Shown here: positions 1-11,576 of the stretch, in pieces
Layout: the number at the start of each line of letters is the position of its first letter
Numbering within the stretch: position 1 is the stretch's first letter
Source of the DNA: Latrodectus hesperus
Taxonomy: Eukaryota > Arthropoda > Arachnida > Araneae > Theridiidae
Length of the DNA stretch: 64,000 nucleotides
Direction: 5' to 3'
Assembly (NCBI GenBank): GCA_037975125.1
Contig: CM075853.1
Coordinates: 26,527,738-26,591,737 of the forward strand
Position numbers and translations under genes: made by a program
The notes under the pieces: generated by a model
Told to the model about the DNA's origin: nothing
Database searches by the model: none
What the model saw: only the letters and a program-made list of their open reading frames with translations

Positions 1-120
1 ACACAATTGCAAATCAGAAATTCATTGATGTGTGTAATAAAATTATAAGAGTTCAACTTTACATATACCATGCCAATTAAAAATAATTGTATTAAGTGTT
101 ATGATCCTTCAGACATATTA

Positions 121-296
121 GCTGAGCTGGCTGCCGAATGGTTAGCGCTCTTGCCTTCGGTTCAACATTTCGTGGGTTCAAATCCCACCTTGAGCATGGA
201 TGTTTGTAGTGGTTCGGAATCCACTTGAAACCGAAAGTCCTGGTCTAATGAGCCCTCGTGTGCAAAAAATGAACATTGAGCGACAAACAAACCAAA
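121..296 (+). mobile_element. SINE family A, full-length copy
   Basis: tRNA-derived short interspersed element. The head carries a B-box-like GGGTTCAAATCCC followed by GAGCATGGATGTTTGT. The body ends in GAGCGACAAACAAACC, as in the other family A copies. It is flanked by a 15-bp target-site duplication with two mismatches (106-120 CCTTCAGACATATTA and 297-311 CCTTCAGAAGTATTA), so both ends are well defined. SINEs are transcribed by RNA polymerase III and moved by LINE enzymes (family knowledge). It encodes nothing. Confidence 0.8.
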
Positions 297-311
297 CCTT
301 CAGAAGTATTA

Positions 312-1093
312 TCCATTTAAGGATATTCTTGACATAAAATTGTCTTATAATTTCTACATGTCATTTGGACAATTCTCTTACAATACATTCAATTGCTTGT
401 ATATTGCTTTAATTGTTTCTGCAGCACAAGGTATCCTAGTCTGTGACTTACTCATGCTGTTACACTATGCAGCTCCTAAATCTTGTATTATTTATCTCCT
501 AAAATAAATTTTACAATTTATTTCTCTCTATGTTATCACTATGGACTGATTTTTTTAATCATAGATAATATTCTTAATTGGATTCAACATAATCAAACAT
601 TCAAAACAGTTTTGTTAAGCATTAATTTATTTAAAATAAGATTACATGAATTAAATTTAATAAAATTGAAAGTATTTTCTTTTTATACTTTGTTTATTTA
701 AATTTTGGTATAAATTTTGACATCAACATAGTTGCTAATTGCTGATTAACAATATTTAGTCAATTAAAAAGTTGAAATGTTTTTGAAATATTCTTTTAGT
801 CCTTTATTCAGTTTTCGAAAGAAACCAAATCCATTATTTTATACTGTTTCCTACATTTACTAATATTCTTTTCATCTAGTCTAACTATTTCATCACATAT
901 TCCAGAAGTGTATAGAAATCGTTAATTTATAGATTTAGCATTAATTCCAAAATCCTTTGTGAATAGTGAATTCCGAACTTATATTCAGAGGAAGTCTTCT
1001 ATTTTGAAAAGTAAAATTGCCAGTGTATATGGGCCACTTTGAAATACTTGAAATGCACTTAAATTTTTGATTTTATATGTATAATGTTATGGG

Positions 1094-1096
<3 letters not shown>
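312..1096. other. AT-rich stretch, no gene seen
   Basis: Low-complexity AT-rich DNA with short chance open frames only. I see no repeat family or RNA gene. Confidence 0.6.

Positions 1097-1161
<65 letters not shown>
1097..1161. repeat. (TA)n microsatellite
   Basis: About 65 bp of uninterrupted TA dinucleotides. On the - strand it translates as an Ile-Tyr run, which is not a gene. Just downstream, 1207-1235 resembles the tail of SINE A (ATGATCGTTGAGCAACAAACC), probably an old remnant. Confidence 0.95.
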
Positions 1162-1163
<2 letters not shown>

Positions 1164-1387
1164 CGTTAGTTTGTATCCCCCTTTGGCGTGAATGTTGGGA
1201 TTTGGAATGATCGTTGAGCAACAAACCAGACTAACAAAAATTTTATAAAGCAGTACATAATACATTTTCATGTCCCATCTAATTTTCTACCAAACTAATA
1301 GCAGTGTGGTCAGTGAGGAGAATAGTTATAATTTATGAGTTACAAACCAACTACGCATGTGGATATATTGTAATTTTTTAATATCAG

Positions 1388-1392
<5 letters not shown>

Positions 1393-1429
<37 letters not shown>
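1393..1429. repeat. (TA)n microsatellite
   Basis: About 37 bp of TA repeats, followed by degenerate TATA-rich DNA to about 1485. Confidence 0.9.
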
Positions 1430-1430
<1 letters not shown>

Positions 1431-2723
1431 TGATATAAATATACCTATATATATGGATATATTGTAATTATATATATAGTTTTAAATATGGATTCAATTA
1501 TATTCAGCTATCATACTCAAAATATCACTGTAGAGCATTTAATTGATGAATTGATACATAATAGAAATAACCTTGTTTTTCTCAAAACATAGTGAAGTTA
1601 TCAAAATATTTTCATTTGATCTTAGTCCTTAAACAAAATTTATCCTTAAAAGATTTAATGTTTGACTAAAGAAGTGACTCATTATTAAAAATTCAAATAT
1701 GTTATTTGAAAGTGAGAAGAAATTTGTCTTCCAATGTAAACTCCATAAACTGTCTCGAAAATCTTGCAAGAGTAAAGAAAATCGTTATTTATTTCTACTG
1801 TTGTTTGTTAAAAGAAAATTAGCTTGTATATTCTATGTGATGCTATTTTTTATTTTGAAAAATAGATTAGTTAAAAAGTAATCAATGATACTTCTGTGCG
1901 TGTAAGCATTTATTTCTAGAAACAACCCCCACACACTTACTATTAATCATAATGATATATAGCTTGTACTACATCTGAATTTAAGGAATTACAAAATTGT
2001 ATAGCTTAAAATATTCTAGGAATTTTAATCCATATAATATTTGAGGAAGAGATGAATGTTTTAAGTTTAAGTTAATGTAATTTCCGTGAAGACGTGGAAA
2101 ATACGTTACAACGTTGAGTATGATGCTCAATATATACATAGTGACTTCTCATTGTGAAAGTTAAGTTTACATAAATGAACAGCACTTCTTCATCCACATC
2201 CGGAAACTAAATGGAAACAACTCTACTTATACAACAAAATCTCATGAGTGATGAGTTCCCTTCTTTGAAAAGATTTCCTTTCTCAGGCACGTAAGAAACT
2301 GTTTGAATTAACATTGCCAAAGATTTTTATTATACTACATACGATAATTTCAACGCCTTATTCTTTAATATTCAGCTGTCTGTTCATTAACTTCTTAATA
2401 CATAGCTTGTAATCTGTAATGATTAAGTATACAGGTTCGAATATTTTATAAACTAGCTACAAATATTGTAGAATAAAAAACAGAATGATAATATAATTTT
2501 GCTTATCAAACTATTTTATAATATTGTAGAAAATGTTATAGAACATTGTGAAATTTATAATCATTCTTTTTTTTTTTTTACAATATTGAGTGAACAAGGA
2601 AGAATTTTGTATAGAAAACTCTCTAAAACCGCTTAAAGTATGAATAGAAAAAATGTAAGATTTTGTGAAACAGGAAATAAAAAATAAGTTATTTTTTCTT
2701 ATCTACGTTTCAAGAGCTACATT
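1430..2723. other. AT-rich stretch, no gene seen
   Basis: No coding signal, repeat family or structured RNA recognised. The 60-codon open frame at 1699-1881 has no recognisable motif and matches chance expectation for this base composition. Confidence 0.6.
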
Positions 2724-3025
2724 GCCGCCCAACTTGTCTAGTGGTCAGCGTGTCTGACTGCGGATAGGTTCGAATCCCGGTTCGGGCATGGATGTACTTT
2801 TTCTCTCTCAATCTATCCTGTCTTTGTCCTTTCCTTGTATGAATGAGGTGTAAATGGTTGCCTACCCTATAATCGAGTACCTATGGCATGTGTGTAGAGC
2901 AAAGTCGTACTTTCACCTTCATGGTGCTCTGATTAAACGAAAGACGCTTCCAATTGACTTAAATTCGCATAGCCAAGACATAGCGAGCTTGGCTTGTCCA
3001 AGTGTCTTTAGTAACAACAACAATA
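2724..3025 (+). mobile_element. Chimeric SINE: family B head, family D tail
   Basis: The first 170 bp match family B: CTAGTGGTCAGCGTG A-box region, GGTTCGAATCCCGG B box, then GGGCATGGATGTACTTT. After GGCATGTGTGTA the sequence switches to the 3' body of family D (GCAAAGTCGTACTTTCACC, then GGCTTGTCCAAGTGTC) and ends in (AAC)n. About ten bases before the B box, present in other B copies, are missing. A target-site duplication is not clear. Confidence 0.75.
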
Positions 3026-3267
3026 ATTCAGCTATTTACAAGAATATGGATTAAAATGAATAAACAATTTATCATTATGTATTTACATTCTTCATCTGTT
3101 AACTGAAATTAAAAAAGATATGTAGGCAGGGTGCATTTCAGAGAATAGTATTGCCATGTTATATTTGCTTAACTATGTACATTATGAAATGATTATTATA
3201 ATTATTCAATTTATTCAAGTAAGTTCATGGCCCCATCTATCGTAAGATAGAGGCATGATATACAATT

Positions 3268-3560
3268 GTTGTTGTTCTCGTGTGCCAGCCAGGCTGGCAA
3301 TATGGGGTGCGCTGCTCCACTTTTCCAACTGAACCCTATTTTGGTGTGGGGTCCGACTTCCTCAGTACACACATGCCATGGGTACCCGTTAATAGGGTAG
3401 TCAACCATTCACATCCTTTCCTTGTAATCATTCATACAAGGAAAGGACAAAGACAGGATAGATAGAGAGAGAAAGTACATCCATGCCCTAACCGGGATTC
3501 AAACCCAGGACCTCCCTATCCGCTGTCAGATACGCTGACCACTAAACAAGTTGGGGGGCA
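3268..3560 (-). mobile_element. SINE family B
   Basis: Reverse-oriented family B copy. The tRNA-like head lies at the high-coordinate end (B box as GGGATTCAAACCC on the + strand) and the (AAC)n tail at the low end. The flanks TGATATACAATT (3256-3267) and TGAGATACAATT (3561-3572) form a 12-bp target-site duplication with one mismatch. Confidence 0.8.
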
Positions 3561-3694
3561 TGAGATACAATTAGTTTAGTAATATTGACATTAAAGTTTT
3601 ATAATTTATTTTACATTCTGAGCATTTCAGCGATAAAAATGTAATTTGTTAGTCGGGTCTTCTATTTCTTAAAGTCCTTTTTAACAGTTCATAT

Positions 3695-4450
3695 TATTTG
3701 CATTAACCCAGAGTCTTTCCTGATGAAATCAACAATTTCGATAATTGTTTTAAATAATGACGAGAATTCGTTACTGTTGTTCCTGGCATTTCCCACTGAT
3801 TCAGTGGGGATTGTTACGGTTTCGGTATCATTAACTACAGTTTTGGTTTCGTTATTGATTGTGACATTTTTTTGTTTGTTTATTTGTCAAAACAGCGGCG
3901 CATGCTGTGGATGGAGTCGTAGTTTTTAGAGTGGAGAAATTTTCGCTATTATAAAGTTTATTTCAGTTCTGTTTACCTCAGGTTTATTTATTATTTTTGT
4001 TTTAGTTATTTGTTTATTTCTTGATTAGGGCGCTTTAGGGCATCCCCTATAACTGGCTGGGTGCGGGCCTATACAATTGCAACAGCTGCTCAATTTTTCC
4101 ATCGGTATTAGTTTTATCGCAGTTCGAGGTGTGGTGCTCATCCCCACATTTCACGCATCGAGCAGGTATGTGGCAATTATCGCGGCCATGGCCAAATAAA
4201 TGGCATTGTGTAATGTTGTTAAACCGTCTGTATTTTTCTGCATTGACTGCAAAGTGCAGTAGACTAGTAACCTCGTGTATGCTTTCAGCATTTGCCGTTT
4301 TTTCCAGGTGGATCTGGAAAAGCAGCATTTTATCTGTCGTATCGCCCTCTTTTGTCATTTGAGCGACCTTGATTGGATTAAATTTTTTTGTAGTAAATGC
4401 ATTTTTTATGTCTTCAATTTCTGTTAATATGGGAGTCCCCTAATTATAAT
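3695..4450 (-). pseudogene. Jockey-type ORF1 (Gag-like) relic
   Basis: Decayed nucleic-acid-binding ORF1 of a jockey-type non-LTR retrotransposon. The longest open piece (4358-4047) carries zinc knuckles. The first has lost three residues of its CX2C pair (C52, H57, C62 remain). The second is intact as CX2CX3HX4C (C68, C71, H75, C80). A third knuckle, CNCIGPHPASYRGC, follows in another frame near 4080-4035. Near 3830-3720 the C-terminal segment reads FSSLFKTIIEIVDFIRK, typical of this protein family. Upstream IIRGLP (about 4450) is in a different frame. So there are at least three frameshifts. No ORF2 follows it; the 3' part of the element is gone. Its layout matches the ORF1 at 37253-38629, so the assignment is reasonably firm. 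Confidence 0.7.
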
Positions 4451-4773
4451 TTTGTAAGGTTTTTATTGTTTGGATTTATAATCCAATATGCTACAGTTTC
4501 CTCATCTAAATGCTTGGTTCCCAGTTTCACACAAGCAGATTCGTGCAGTAGAAATATACTGGCCAGTTGATTTGGTAAAAAAGACGATGTCTTTGTTATT
4601 TGGAAGAAAGAAAAAATCAACAATGATTTACAAAACATGATGTGATATGGCACCATGTATTGATCAGGAGGGTGGTTTGAAAATTAAAACAATATAAATG
4701 TTATAAACTTTATAAGCTTTTCGACTGAGTAAAAATACTTATAAATTAAAAAATAGGATTTATTTATAAAAAA

Positions 4774-4776
<3 letters not shown>

Positions 4777-4858
<82 letters not shown>
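4777..4858. repeat. (TA)n microsatellite
   Basis: About 82 bp of TA repeats inside the duplicated segment. The partner copy has only a short TA-rich stretch at the same place, so the tract expanded after duplication. Confidence 0.95.
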
Positions 4859-4863
<5 letters not shown>

Positions 4864-4954
4864 AAAATTTCTCGTGTTATCTCCCAATCTTATTGTTACA
4901 GAATACATTTTCATGCATGTACGGTATTTACATTTTTTAGCTATGAAAGCAGAC

Positions 4955-5241
4955 TAACTTGTCTAGTGGTCAGCGTGCCTGACTACGGATAAGGAGGTCT
5001 TGGGTTCGAATCCCGGTTCGGGCATGGATGTACTTTCTCTCTCTATCTATCCTGTCTTTGTCCTTTCCTCGTATGAATGGGTTGTGAATGGTTGCCTACC
5101 CTATAAACGGGTCCCTATGGCATGTGTGTACTGAAGAAGTCGGACTCCACACCAAAATAGGGTTCAGTTGGAAAAGTGGAGCAGCGCACCCCTTGTTGCC
5201 AGCCTAGCTGGCACACGACAGTGAATGAATGAATGAACTAT
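4955..5241 (+). mobile_element. SINE family B, (GAAT)n-tailed
   Basis: Complete head (CTAGTGGTCAGCGTGCCTG, then GGTTCGAATCCCGG) and body, ending CTGGCACACGACAG followed by (TGAA)n. The flanks TATGAAAGCAGAC (4942-4954) and TATGAAAAGTGAC (5242-5254) are a 13-bp duplication with two mismatches. The paralogous segment at 20112-20126 lacks the insertion. Confidence 0.85.
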
Positions 5242-5860
5242 TATGAAAAGTGACTTTATTTATTGTTTATTGACGGTGTACTTGAATTACCTAATGCCCT
5301 TTAGCAACTTGTTTTCAGCTGCTTATGAGTTAAAATATTTCACAATTTTTAACCAATAATAAGTAAATTAATAACTGCTTTGGTAAACATTTTCTGATTT
5401 TCATAATCTTCTAAACCTTTTCTGCTTTTCCTTATCATCATGTAAATCTGGTCCAAACCTGAGTGATGTTAACCTACGCATCTTAAATTAACCTACAGAA
5501 TCTCTAACACAATATTAAATGAGATTATAAATCATCCATAAAAAGTATTTAGTCGAAAAAAATCGCAATTTAGAAATTCAATACGGAAAATCTGTCATTC
5601 TCTATTTTAAATGTATTTATAGCATATAATTAAAAATTAATGGGTTACTTGTAGAAAGAAAACAGTTATTGATTTAATGATCTAAGTTCCAACTTATACC
5701 TTCATTTTTCATAATGTATATTGAATTTTATATTTTCCATACAGAATAGAGTCATTTAGTAACCTTTAGTGTTTTGCCTCACAACAATTGTACAATTTTT
5801 TTCGTAGGATTATTTTTACTTAGAAAAAATTTTCCTTATAATATGAAAGCGTTAGCATGT

Positions 5861-8073
5861 TATGTTTTAAAACGAAATGATCAAATGTTTTCGAATAGAA
5901 CTGATTATGGCTTAGGAAAGGAAATTTTAAACTTTGTCAAAAGTCAACTATTTTATTATTTTATATGTATGAGTGAGAAATCATATATTTGTAAATTTGT
6001 AATATATTTGTGAAGAGTATTAATGAGAAAAGCATTTGTCACGCACACATTTTATTGTTTTTGAAATTCTAGGTTTCTTTTGCTCATATGTTTTACTAAA
6101 TATGGAAGCAATGACTAATCACGTAAGAAGCAATGACTTTATAACGACGTTAAAAAATTTTATTGTAAAGCAGTCTCTTAAGAAATAATATTTTTTAAAT
6201 AATTCATTAATGACAATTTAGAAACTTTATGCAAAAGAGATTGATTAAATTGTAAGGTATTTTCATTAGACAATAGGAAGCAAAACGTGTTTCATTTTCT
6301 TTCACTCAGAAACTTTATCAGTAAATTACATACTGTCACATATGCAGAAGCGATAAAAAATTTTGAAATCAATTGTAAACCGCTATTGAATCATTCCTTC
6401 GTACAGAATTATATAATAAAGAACCAAATATGTTGTTAATGATATGATATTCTACTTCATGAATAATTCTTTGAATTACATAATAAACTTAGAAGACAAA
6501 ATTTGCAATTTTTAATTTAAATTGTAAATAGAACATTTAACTTATAAGGGTTGAAAAATTTTCAAACATAAAGTAGTTTTCAAAATTATAATTGCATCAA
6601 CAATCAGAAGTTTCTAAAAGTGAGCCCGATCTTTGCTCACATCCAAAGACTATCACATATGCAGATATATCTAAAAAAATATAAAAAAATCTCTTACAAT
6701 CACATTATTTCAAATTAAAGGGAAAATTTGAAATCGGGGTCATCTTCTCGGATTAGCAAAAGTTACAAAAGCATGATTTAACTGCTAAGTTTTAACTCCG
6801 GATACTTTTGAGTACGCATTTCATTTGAGTATGTGTGGTACTTTTTCGATTATTATTAATTAGGAAAGTGAACGATGTATGAAAATAGGGAAATAATTGT
6901 ATAAAGTAAACATCAGTGAATTTAGGAATTTGTGTACTATTCAGCGAAAATCGTTATTGTTACTCTAAATCGTAATCGTTATTGTCAACTCTGAAGATTT
7001 ATTTCAACTAGAAAGAATTCTAATTTTTTATTATCTAATTTTAACTATCTAATTTTGTGCTAGCATTTTTTTTATTTATTTTATTTATTTATTTATTTTT
7101 TTGCATTTTTCATTTATTGCTTATATTTTTTTTATTTATTTGTAATATTTTTCATTATCGATTATCTGATAGAACTTGTTGAGATAATTTTGCTGACAAA
7201 TACGTAATTGTTAGAATAAGCAATTTTTTGATATTCTTCTTTTATTTGAGAGAATTTATAATACATTTTTTGTATAACACATATAGTGCTCAAGTTTGTA
7301 AAACTTTTGTTCAGTAAATTTTTTTAGATTATATTTTCTGGTTTCTCTCCGAAATAGATAATTTTAATGCTACTGTTATATCAAATTCAATGATGAATGG
7401 AAGGATTTCTACGTTACAGTGGCACTATAATGATTTTTATCAATTATATTAAGCTGAATTTTAAAAAAAGAAAGAAAATGTAATTAACAGCATTTATATA
7501 TATATAGTGGTTTGTCTATTTTTTTCATTATATTTAATAATTCACATGTTTTCTTTTGTGAATAGTATAAGAAAACTCTCAAAGCATTTAGGAAATATTT
7601 ATCATTTTGTTATGAATTTAGAAATAAGGTTAATTATATTTACTTTACAAAATCTGCAGTAATTAAAATTTCTGGAAAGGTAACATGTTAAAAAAGATTT
7701 CAATTCATCTGATTCTCCTTTTTAAATAAAAAACAAGTAGTAATTTCTTACATATTTGTATCTGTGTATCCTTGAAGCAAATATTATTTAATAAGAAATG
7801 TTATTGCACTTTATGCAAATCGATATATATATTAACATAAGTTTCATATATTGCATACATAAATGTTTGATAGGTTTAATGCTATAAAATCATTTTACTA
7901 TTTATTTATATATAAATAATATTAAAAATTAAAATTCAAAATTATGTATTCAGTTTATTTCCTGCGTGAATCCGTATTTTGCTTACATTCTTTGCAAAAG
8001 ATTTTCACTAGTAATCAGTGAAACGAATGGACACTTCCTGTTCGTGAATGACTCAGATACAATATGCAGGGAA
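5861..8073. other. AT-rich stretch, no gene seen
   Basis: No recognisable gene, transposon or structured element. It includes T-rich low-complexity DNA near 7065-7140 made of TTTAT repeats. Confidence 0.6.
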
Positions 8074-8262
8074 AAGGGACCACTCATTTTTTTTCCGCCT
8101 GGAATTGAGGGAGGTCTGTAGCCTTCCGGCCATGTACCTCGTTAAAGATACAATAATGAATAATACAAAACTATTGAGGTAAGTGCTCCCACTGGATGCA
8201 CTCTGCATGACTTGTGTTTTTGGACTAAGTAATTGAGTAATCCTAGTAATAGACACTTAGAT

Positions 8263-8487
8263 GATGACAATAATTCTTTGTACACATAAAATCCATATAA
8301 AAATTTTTACGTAGGAAAATATAAGGAGAATACACAGGATGAATACAATAATTCTTTGAAGCACACAAATTCCGTTAAAATATTTACCAAGGAGTTACAA
8401 AGGAAAAACACAGGTTGATGACAATAATTCTTGATAAACACAAAGTTCCATTAGAATATTTACAACGGAGGACAAAGAATGATACAT
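8263..8487 (-). repeat. Three ~75-bp tandem repeats in the 3' UTR
   Basis: Units begin at 8263, 8338 and 8416, each starting near GATGACAATAATTCTT (GATGAATACAATAATTCTT in the second). Shared internal blocks are CACAAA/TTCC and ATATTTAC, with ACACAGG at the end of the first two. Imperfect, so not recent. Confidence 0.75.
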
Positions 8488-8597
8488 ATCCATAGTTGTT
8501 TAAGATTAAATAAAACTGATATATTTACAGAATCCACACGATTTATTTACAATGTGGTTTCTCACAGGATTTTATTTGGGTAGAGATATGATTTCCA

Positions 8598-10071
8598 TTA
8601 ATTATTCTTCTTCTTTCTTTTCCGTTTGGAATTATTTGAATAAATGGAGATATTGGTGAGAGGTTTTACTCTCAACACTGCTCTGGGCCTATGGAAATGC
8701 GTTAGGTCATAAGGACTGTAAAGTTCAATACCCTGAATCTCACTATTGTTGATTGTGTATAATTTATGGTAGAAATTAAATGCAAGAAATTTAAGGTAGC
8801 GGGCTAGGGGCAGGATTCCCAAGTTCTTTCTTATTTGGTTGTTTCTAAAGTAAAACTCTGAGTTAGTAATAAGTCTAAGTATTTTGCTTTGCTGGGCTTC
8901 TAAGACTTTGATATTTGAATCAGCTGCTCCTCCCCAGATTGGAGCAGCATAGGTTATTATCGGTCTGAGGTAGCTTTATATATTAGGAGTTTATTTGTTA
9001 GCGAGAGTTTTGACTTGGGGGCTAGCAGTGGATAAAGGGTAGTTTTAGCTGCTATGAATTTATTTTTGATTTTAGTAATATGGGCTTTCCACGTTAGTCT
9101 CCTGTCAATAGTGAGTCCAAGGTAATCAACCCTACTAGCCCAGGGAATTTCTCTTCCCGCTAATTTGACCTTTTCACACGGTAACATTTTTCTTGTGAAA
9201 AGAACTGCCTGGGACTTGGTCGGATTTACCTTTATTTTCCATTTAACAAGCCATTCTTCTATTACCTTCAGGTGTTCTGATAAGTGTTGGTGTAGTGTTT
9301 TGTGATTGCTATTTGTGGTTACAATGGCAGTGTCATCCGCAAACAGGCAGAGCATAGTATTAGGGCTCTGCGGAATATCATTGATGAAGGCATTAAATAG
9401 GAATGGGCCCAGCAGTGATCCCTGTGGGACGCCTGCTAATATGGGCTTTTCCTGGGAGTAAACATTATCAAATCTAACGGTAAATTTTCTATTAGTTAGG
9501 TAGTTTCTTATGAGTTTGATCTGAATGGGAGGGAAGTTGTAAGTAATTAATTTGAATAGTAAGCCTTGATGCCAAACACGGTCAAAAGCTTTTTCTATGT
9601 CCAGAAAAATTCCTCCAGTAGATTTTTTGTTAGCAATACCTTTTGCTATCTTCTCCACTGCCCGGAGCAATTGGTGGGATGTGGATAGTTTCCTCCGAAA
9701 ACCAAATTGCTGAGGGATTATGATGCTCATCTGGGCATCAAAATCTAACAGTTTATTCAGAATGAACTTTTCAGCTATTTTGGCCATCGTTGGCAGTAAG
9801 GATATTGGCCTGTAACTGGAGGGTAGATTTCTGTTTTTTCCCTGTTTGTAGATCGGAATGACTACTGCCTTTTTCCAAAGTGTGGGAAAATGTCCAATAT
9901 TAATTATGGCATTGATTATGTCAGTGAGTAGACATACTGCAGTAACCGGGATTTGCTTGATCGCCTTGTTAGTTATAAGATCGTAGCCCGGACTCTTTTT
10001 GGGTTTTAGTTTTTGTATAACCTCTTCCACCTCTGAGGCATTGATTGTCTGAGTATCCTGGGGGTAAAATT
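8598..10071 (-). pseudogene. Jockey-clade reverse transcriptase (ORF2 fragment)
   Basis: Reverse transcriptase part of ORF2, which copies element RNA at a nicked target. The open frame runs unbroken from the truncation point (about 10071) to 8957 and holds the palm motifs: LDIEKAFDRVWH (motif A), GVPQGSLLGP (motif B) and LFADDT (motif C, catalytic Asp pair). The thumb region follows (KVDYLGLTIDRRLTW-like). A single missing base near 8971-8974, inside the IYKA/LRP junction, throws the frame. Reading resumes in another frame through TYAAPIWGG and ILPLARYLKFL to a stop at 8598. There is no endonuclease (removed by truncation) and no RNase H, as usual for jockey. Apart from that one deletion the reading frame is well kept, so the insertion is fairly young. 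Confidence 0.85.
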
Positions 10072-10093
10072 ATTGTGACGGAAGGGACCACTC

Positions 10094-11456
10094 GTGATTT
10101 AGTTCCCACGTGTTTCCTCGGAAATGAATTCTTCGAAATGTAATCAAGTTTGCGTACGGTCAAACAGCAAGAGAAAGGGAATTTCGAACTAAAATAACTC
10201 GGGTCATACATTCGAGCACTCAAAGTTCTGTGGGTTCTTGAGTCAGATATAACTGCGGCCTTTTATGTCCGAAAATCATCAATACTAGAAATTGTCACCA
10301 TAAAAGATTTTGAGGGAAAAATGGAAGTGTTGGTTTTTTAATAGAAAGCGTATTTGCATATATAAGTTTTATATATTTATATAACACAAAAGAACAAACA
10401 ATCGAAAACTTGATAAAGATTTTGACTGCTGTAATTTTTCTTCGAAAAATATTAATATAAATGTTTCGAAATAGAAATGTGTAGAAATGCTAAATTCAAT
10501 CAAAGAATATTGAAAAAAAAGTATTTTTATAAACATACTAATTAAATTTGTTTATTAGTCTAGCATTATAAAATAAAAATATAGATCTAATTTTGATTAG
10601 AGCAGCAAGTTTTTTTTAATATTATTGACTAAATTAATAGATATATTCAAAAAATGTATTTTTGAAAGCATAAATTAACACATCACTTTTGCCAAATTTC
10701 TACAACGATAACTTTAAATCAATGTTATCAGTTGTTAAAGCTATCTTTACCACAAAAAAATCGAATTAGAAACCTTTTATTGAAATTATAATGCTTAGAT
10801 TAAGATTAGAATTTATTTGTTAAAATTTTTTATTTAATAACTCATAAAAAGCACGACGTAATGTTAATTTATAAAGTATCTTTCATAAATGAAAAACCAT
10901 AAATTATAGCAATCATATTAAACATTGAAAAATAAAAAAGTAAATATTTACTTCTTTTATTTTCCAATATTTAATATGATTGATATAATTTATGGTTTTT
11001 TTAAATCTGTTAATTAATATATTGTTAAGTGACAACATTTATTTTGCATAATTAAGGAAACTTCATGGGAATTGTGAAAATTTTTATTCTCTTTCAAATA
11101 ACAAAGACAAATTTTTATTTTCTCTCTATAACTTTTAATTATATTGCATAATCTTCGTTAAGAATATACTATATTCTGTCTATTAAAAGCTAGAATTTAT
11201 TAAAATTTGACTATTTTTAATTACCTTGACCTTATTATTAAATAAACTTATTAGTATTCAGCCAATTTTCTTATACAAAAAACATTTGAATTAAATGAAT
11301 TCGCAAAATTCTGTATATTTTGTCGAAACATTAATTTATGTTGAAACCCTAATAAAAGATTTTTAAAACAAAAATAACACTTTCTAAAACATTTAATAAA
11401 ATATATTTTGAAAAACTATCAGTATTTGATATCTATTAATATCAAATGCCAGTTCA
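10094..11456. other. AT-rich stretch with one long hairpin
   Basis: No gene seen. The first 200 bases are less AT-rich but hold no recognisable domain. A long inverted repeat at 10892-10999 is listed separately. Confidence 0.55.
10892..10999. repeat. Imperfect 54-bp inverted repeat, no loop
   Basis: Left arm 10892-10945 pairs with right arm 10946-10999. It begins AAAAACCATAAATTATA and is mirrored by TATAATTTATGGTTTTT. The centre is GTAAATATTTAC, and I count only a handful of mismatches. It could be a foldback MITE remnant or a hairpin RNA source. Confidence 0.7.
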
Positions 11457-11469
11457 TTCCTAAAATGCA

Positions 11470-11576
11470 CCGCAAATTAGACCGGGACTTACGGCTCTTT
11501 TAAGCCGTAAGTCCCGGTCTAATTAGCCCTCGTGTGCAAAAAATGACCGTTGAGCGACAAACAAACAAACCAAACT
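11470..11576 (+). mobile_element. Foldback truncated SINE A
   Basis: A 107-bp insertion between perfect 13-bp direct repeats TTCCTAAAATGCA (11457-11469 and 11577-11589). The right two thirds are the 3' part of SINE A, ending GAGCGACAAACAAAC. The left part (11475-11496) is a perfect reverse complement of 11503-11524, separated by six bases, so the insert forms a 22-bp hairpin. Confidence 0.85.

Larger units (their letters stand above)
4515..5860 (+). repeat. Dispersed duplication, copy 1
   Basis: Colinear, diverged homology with 19825-20745 in the same orientation. Landmarks are CACTGGCCAGTTGAT-like DNA near 4560, TGGATAAAATTTCTCGTG at 4859, GTACTTGAATTAC at 5278 and GTAGAAAGAAAAC at 5650. 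The pair differs by a (TA)n tract and a SINE B insertion in this copy. No coding potential is seen; it may be an old unclassified repeat. Confidence 0.7.
8086..10081 (-). mobile_element. Jockey-type non-LTR retrotransposon, 5'-truncated
   Basis: Insertion bounded by the perfect direct repeat AAGGGACCACTC at 8074-8085 and 10082-10093. An oligo(T) run (8087-8094) lies immediately inside the low-coordinate repeat, which is the oligo(A) tail of a - strand element. Contents from 5' to 3' on the - strand: the RT part of ORF2 (truncated at about 10072), the ORF2 C-terminus to 8598, and a 3' UTR of about 500 bp with three 75-bp repeats. This is a textbook target-primed insertion with 5' truncation. 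Confidence 0.85.

Noticed and set aside
3723..3929. 68-codon hydrophobic frame on the + strand
   Set aside because: The opposite strand reads as the C-terminus of a jockey-type ORF1, so this is a shadow.
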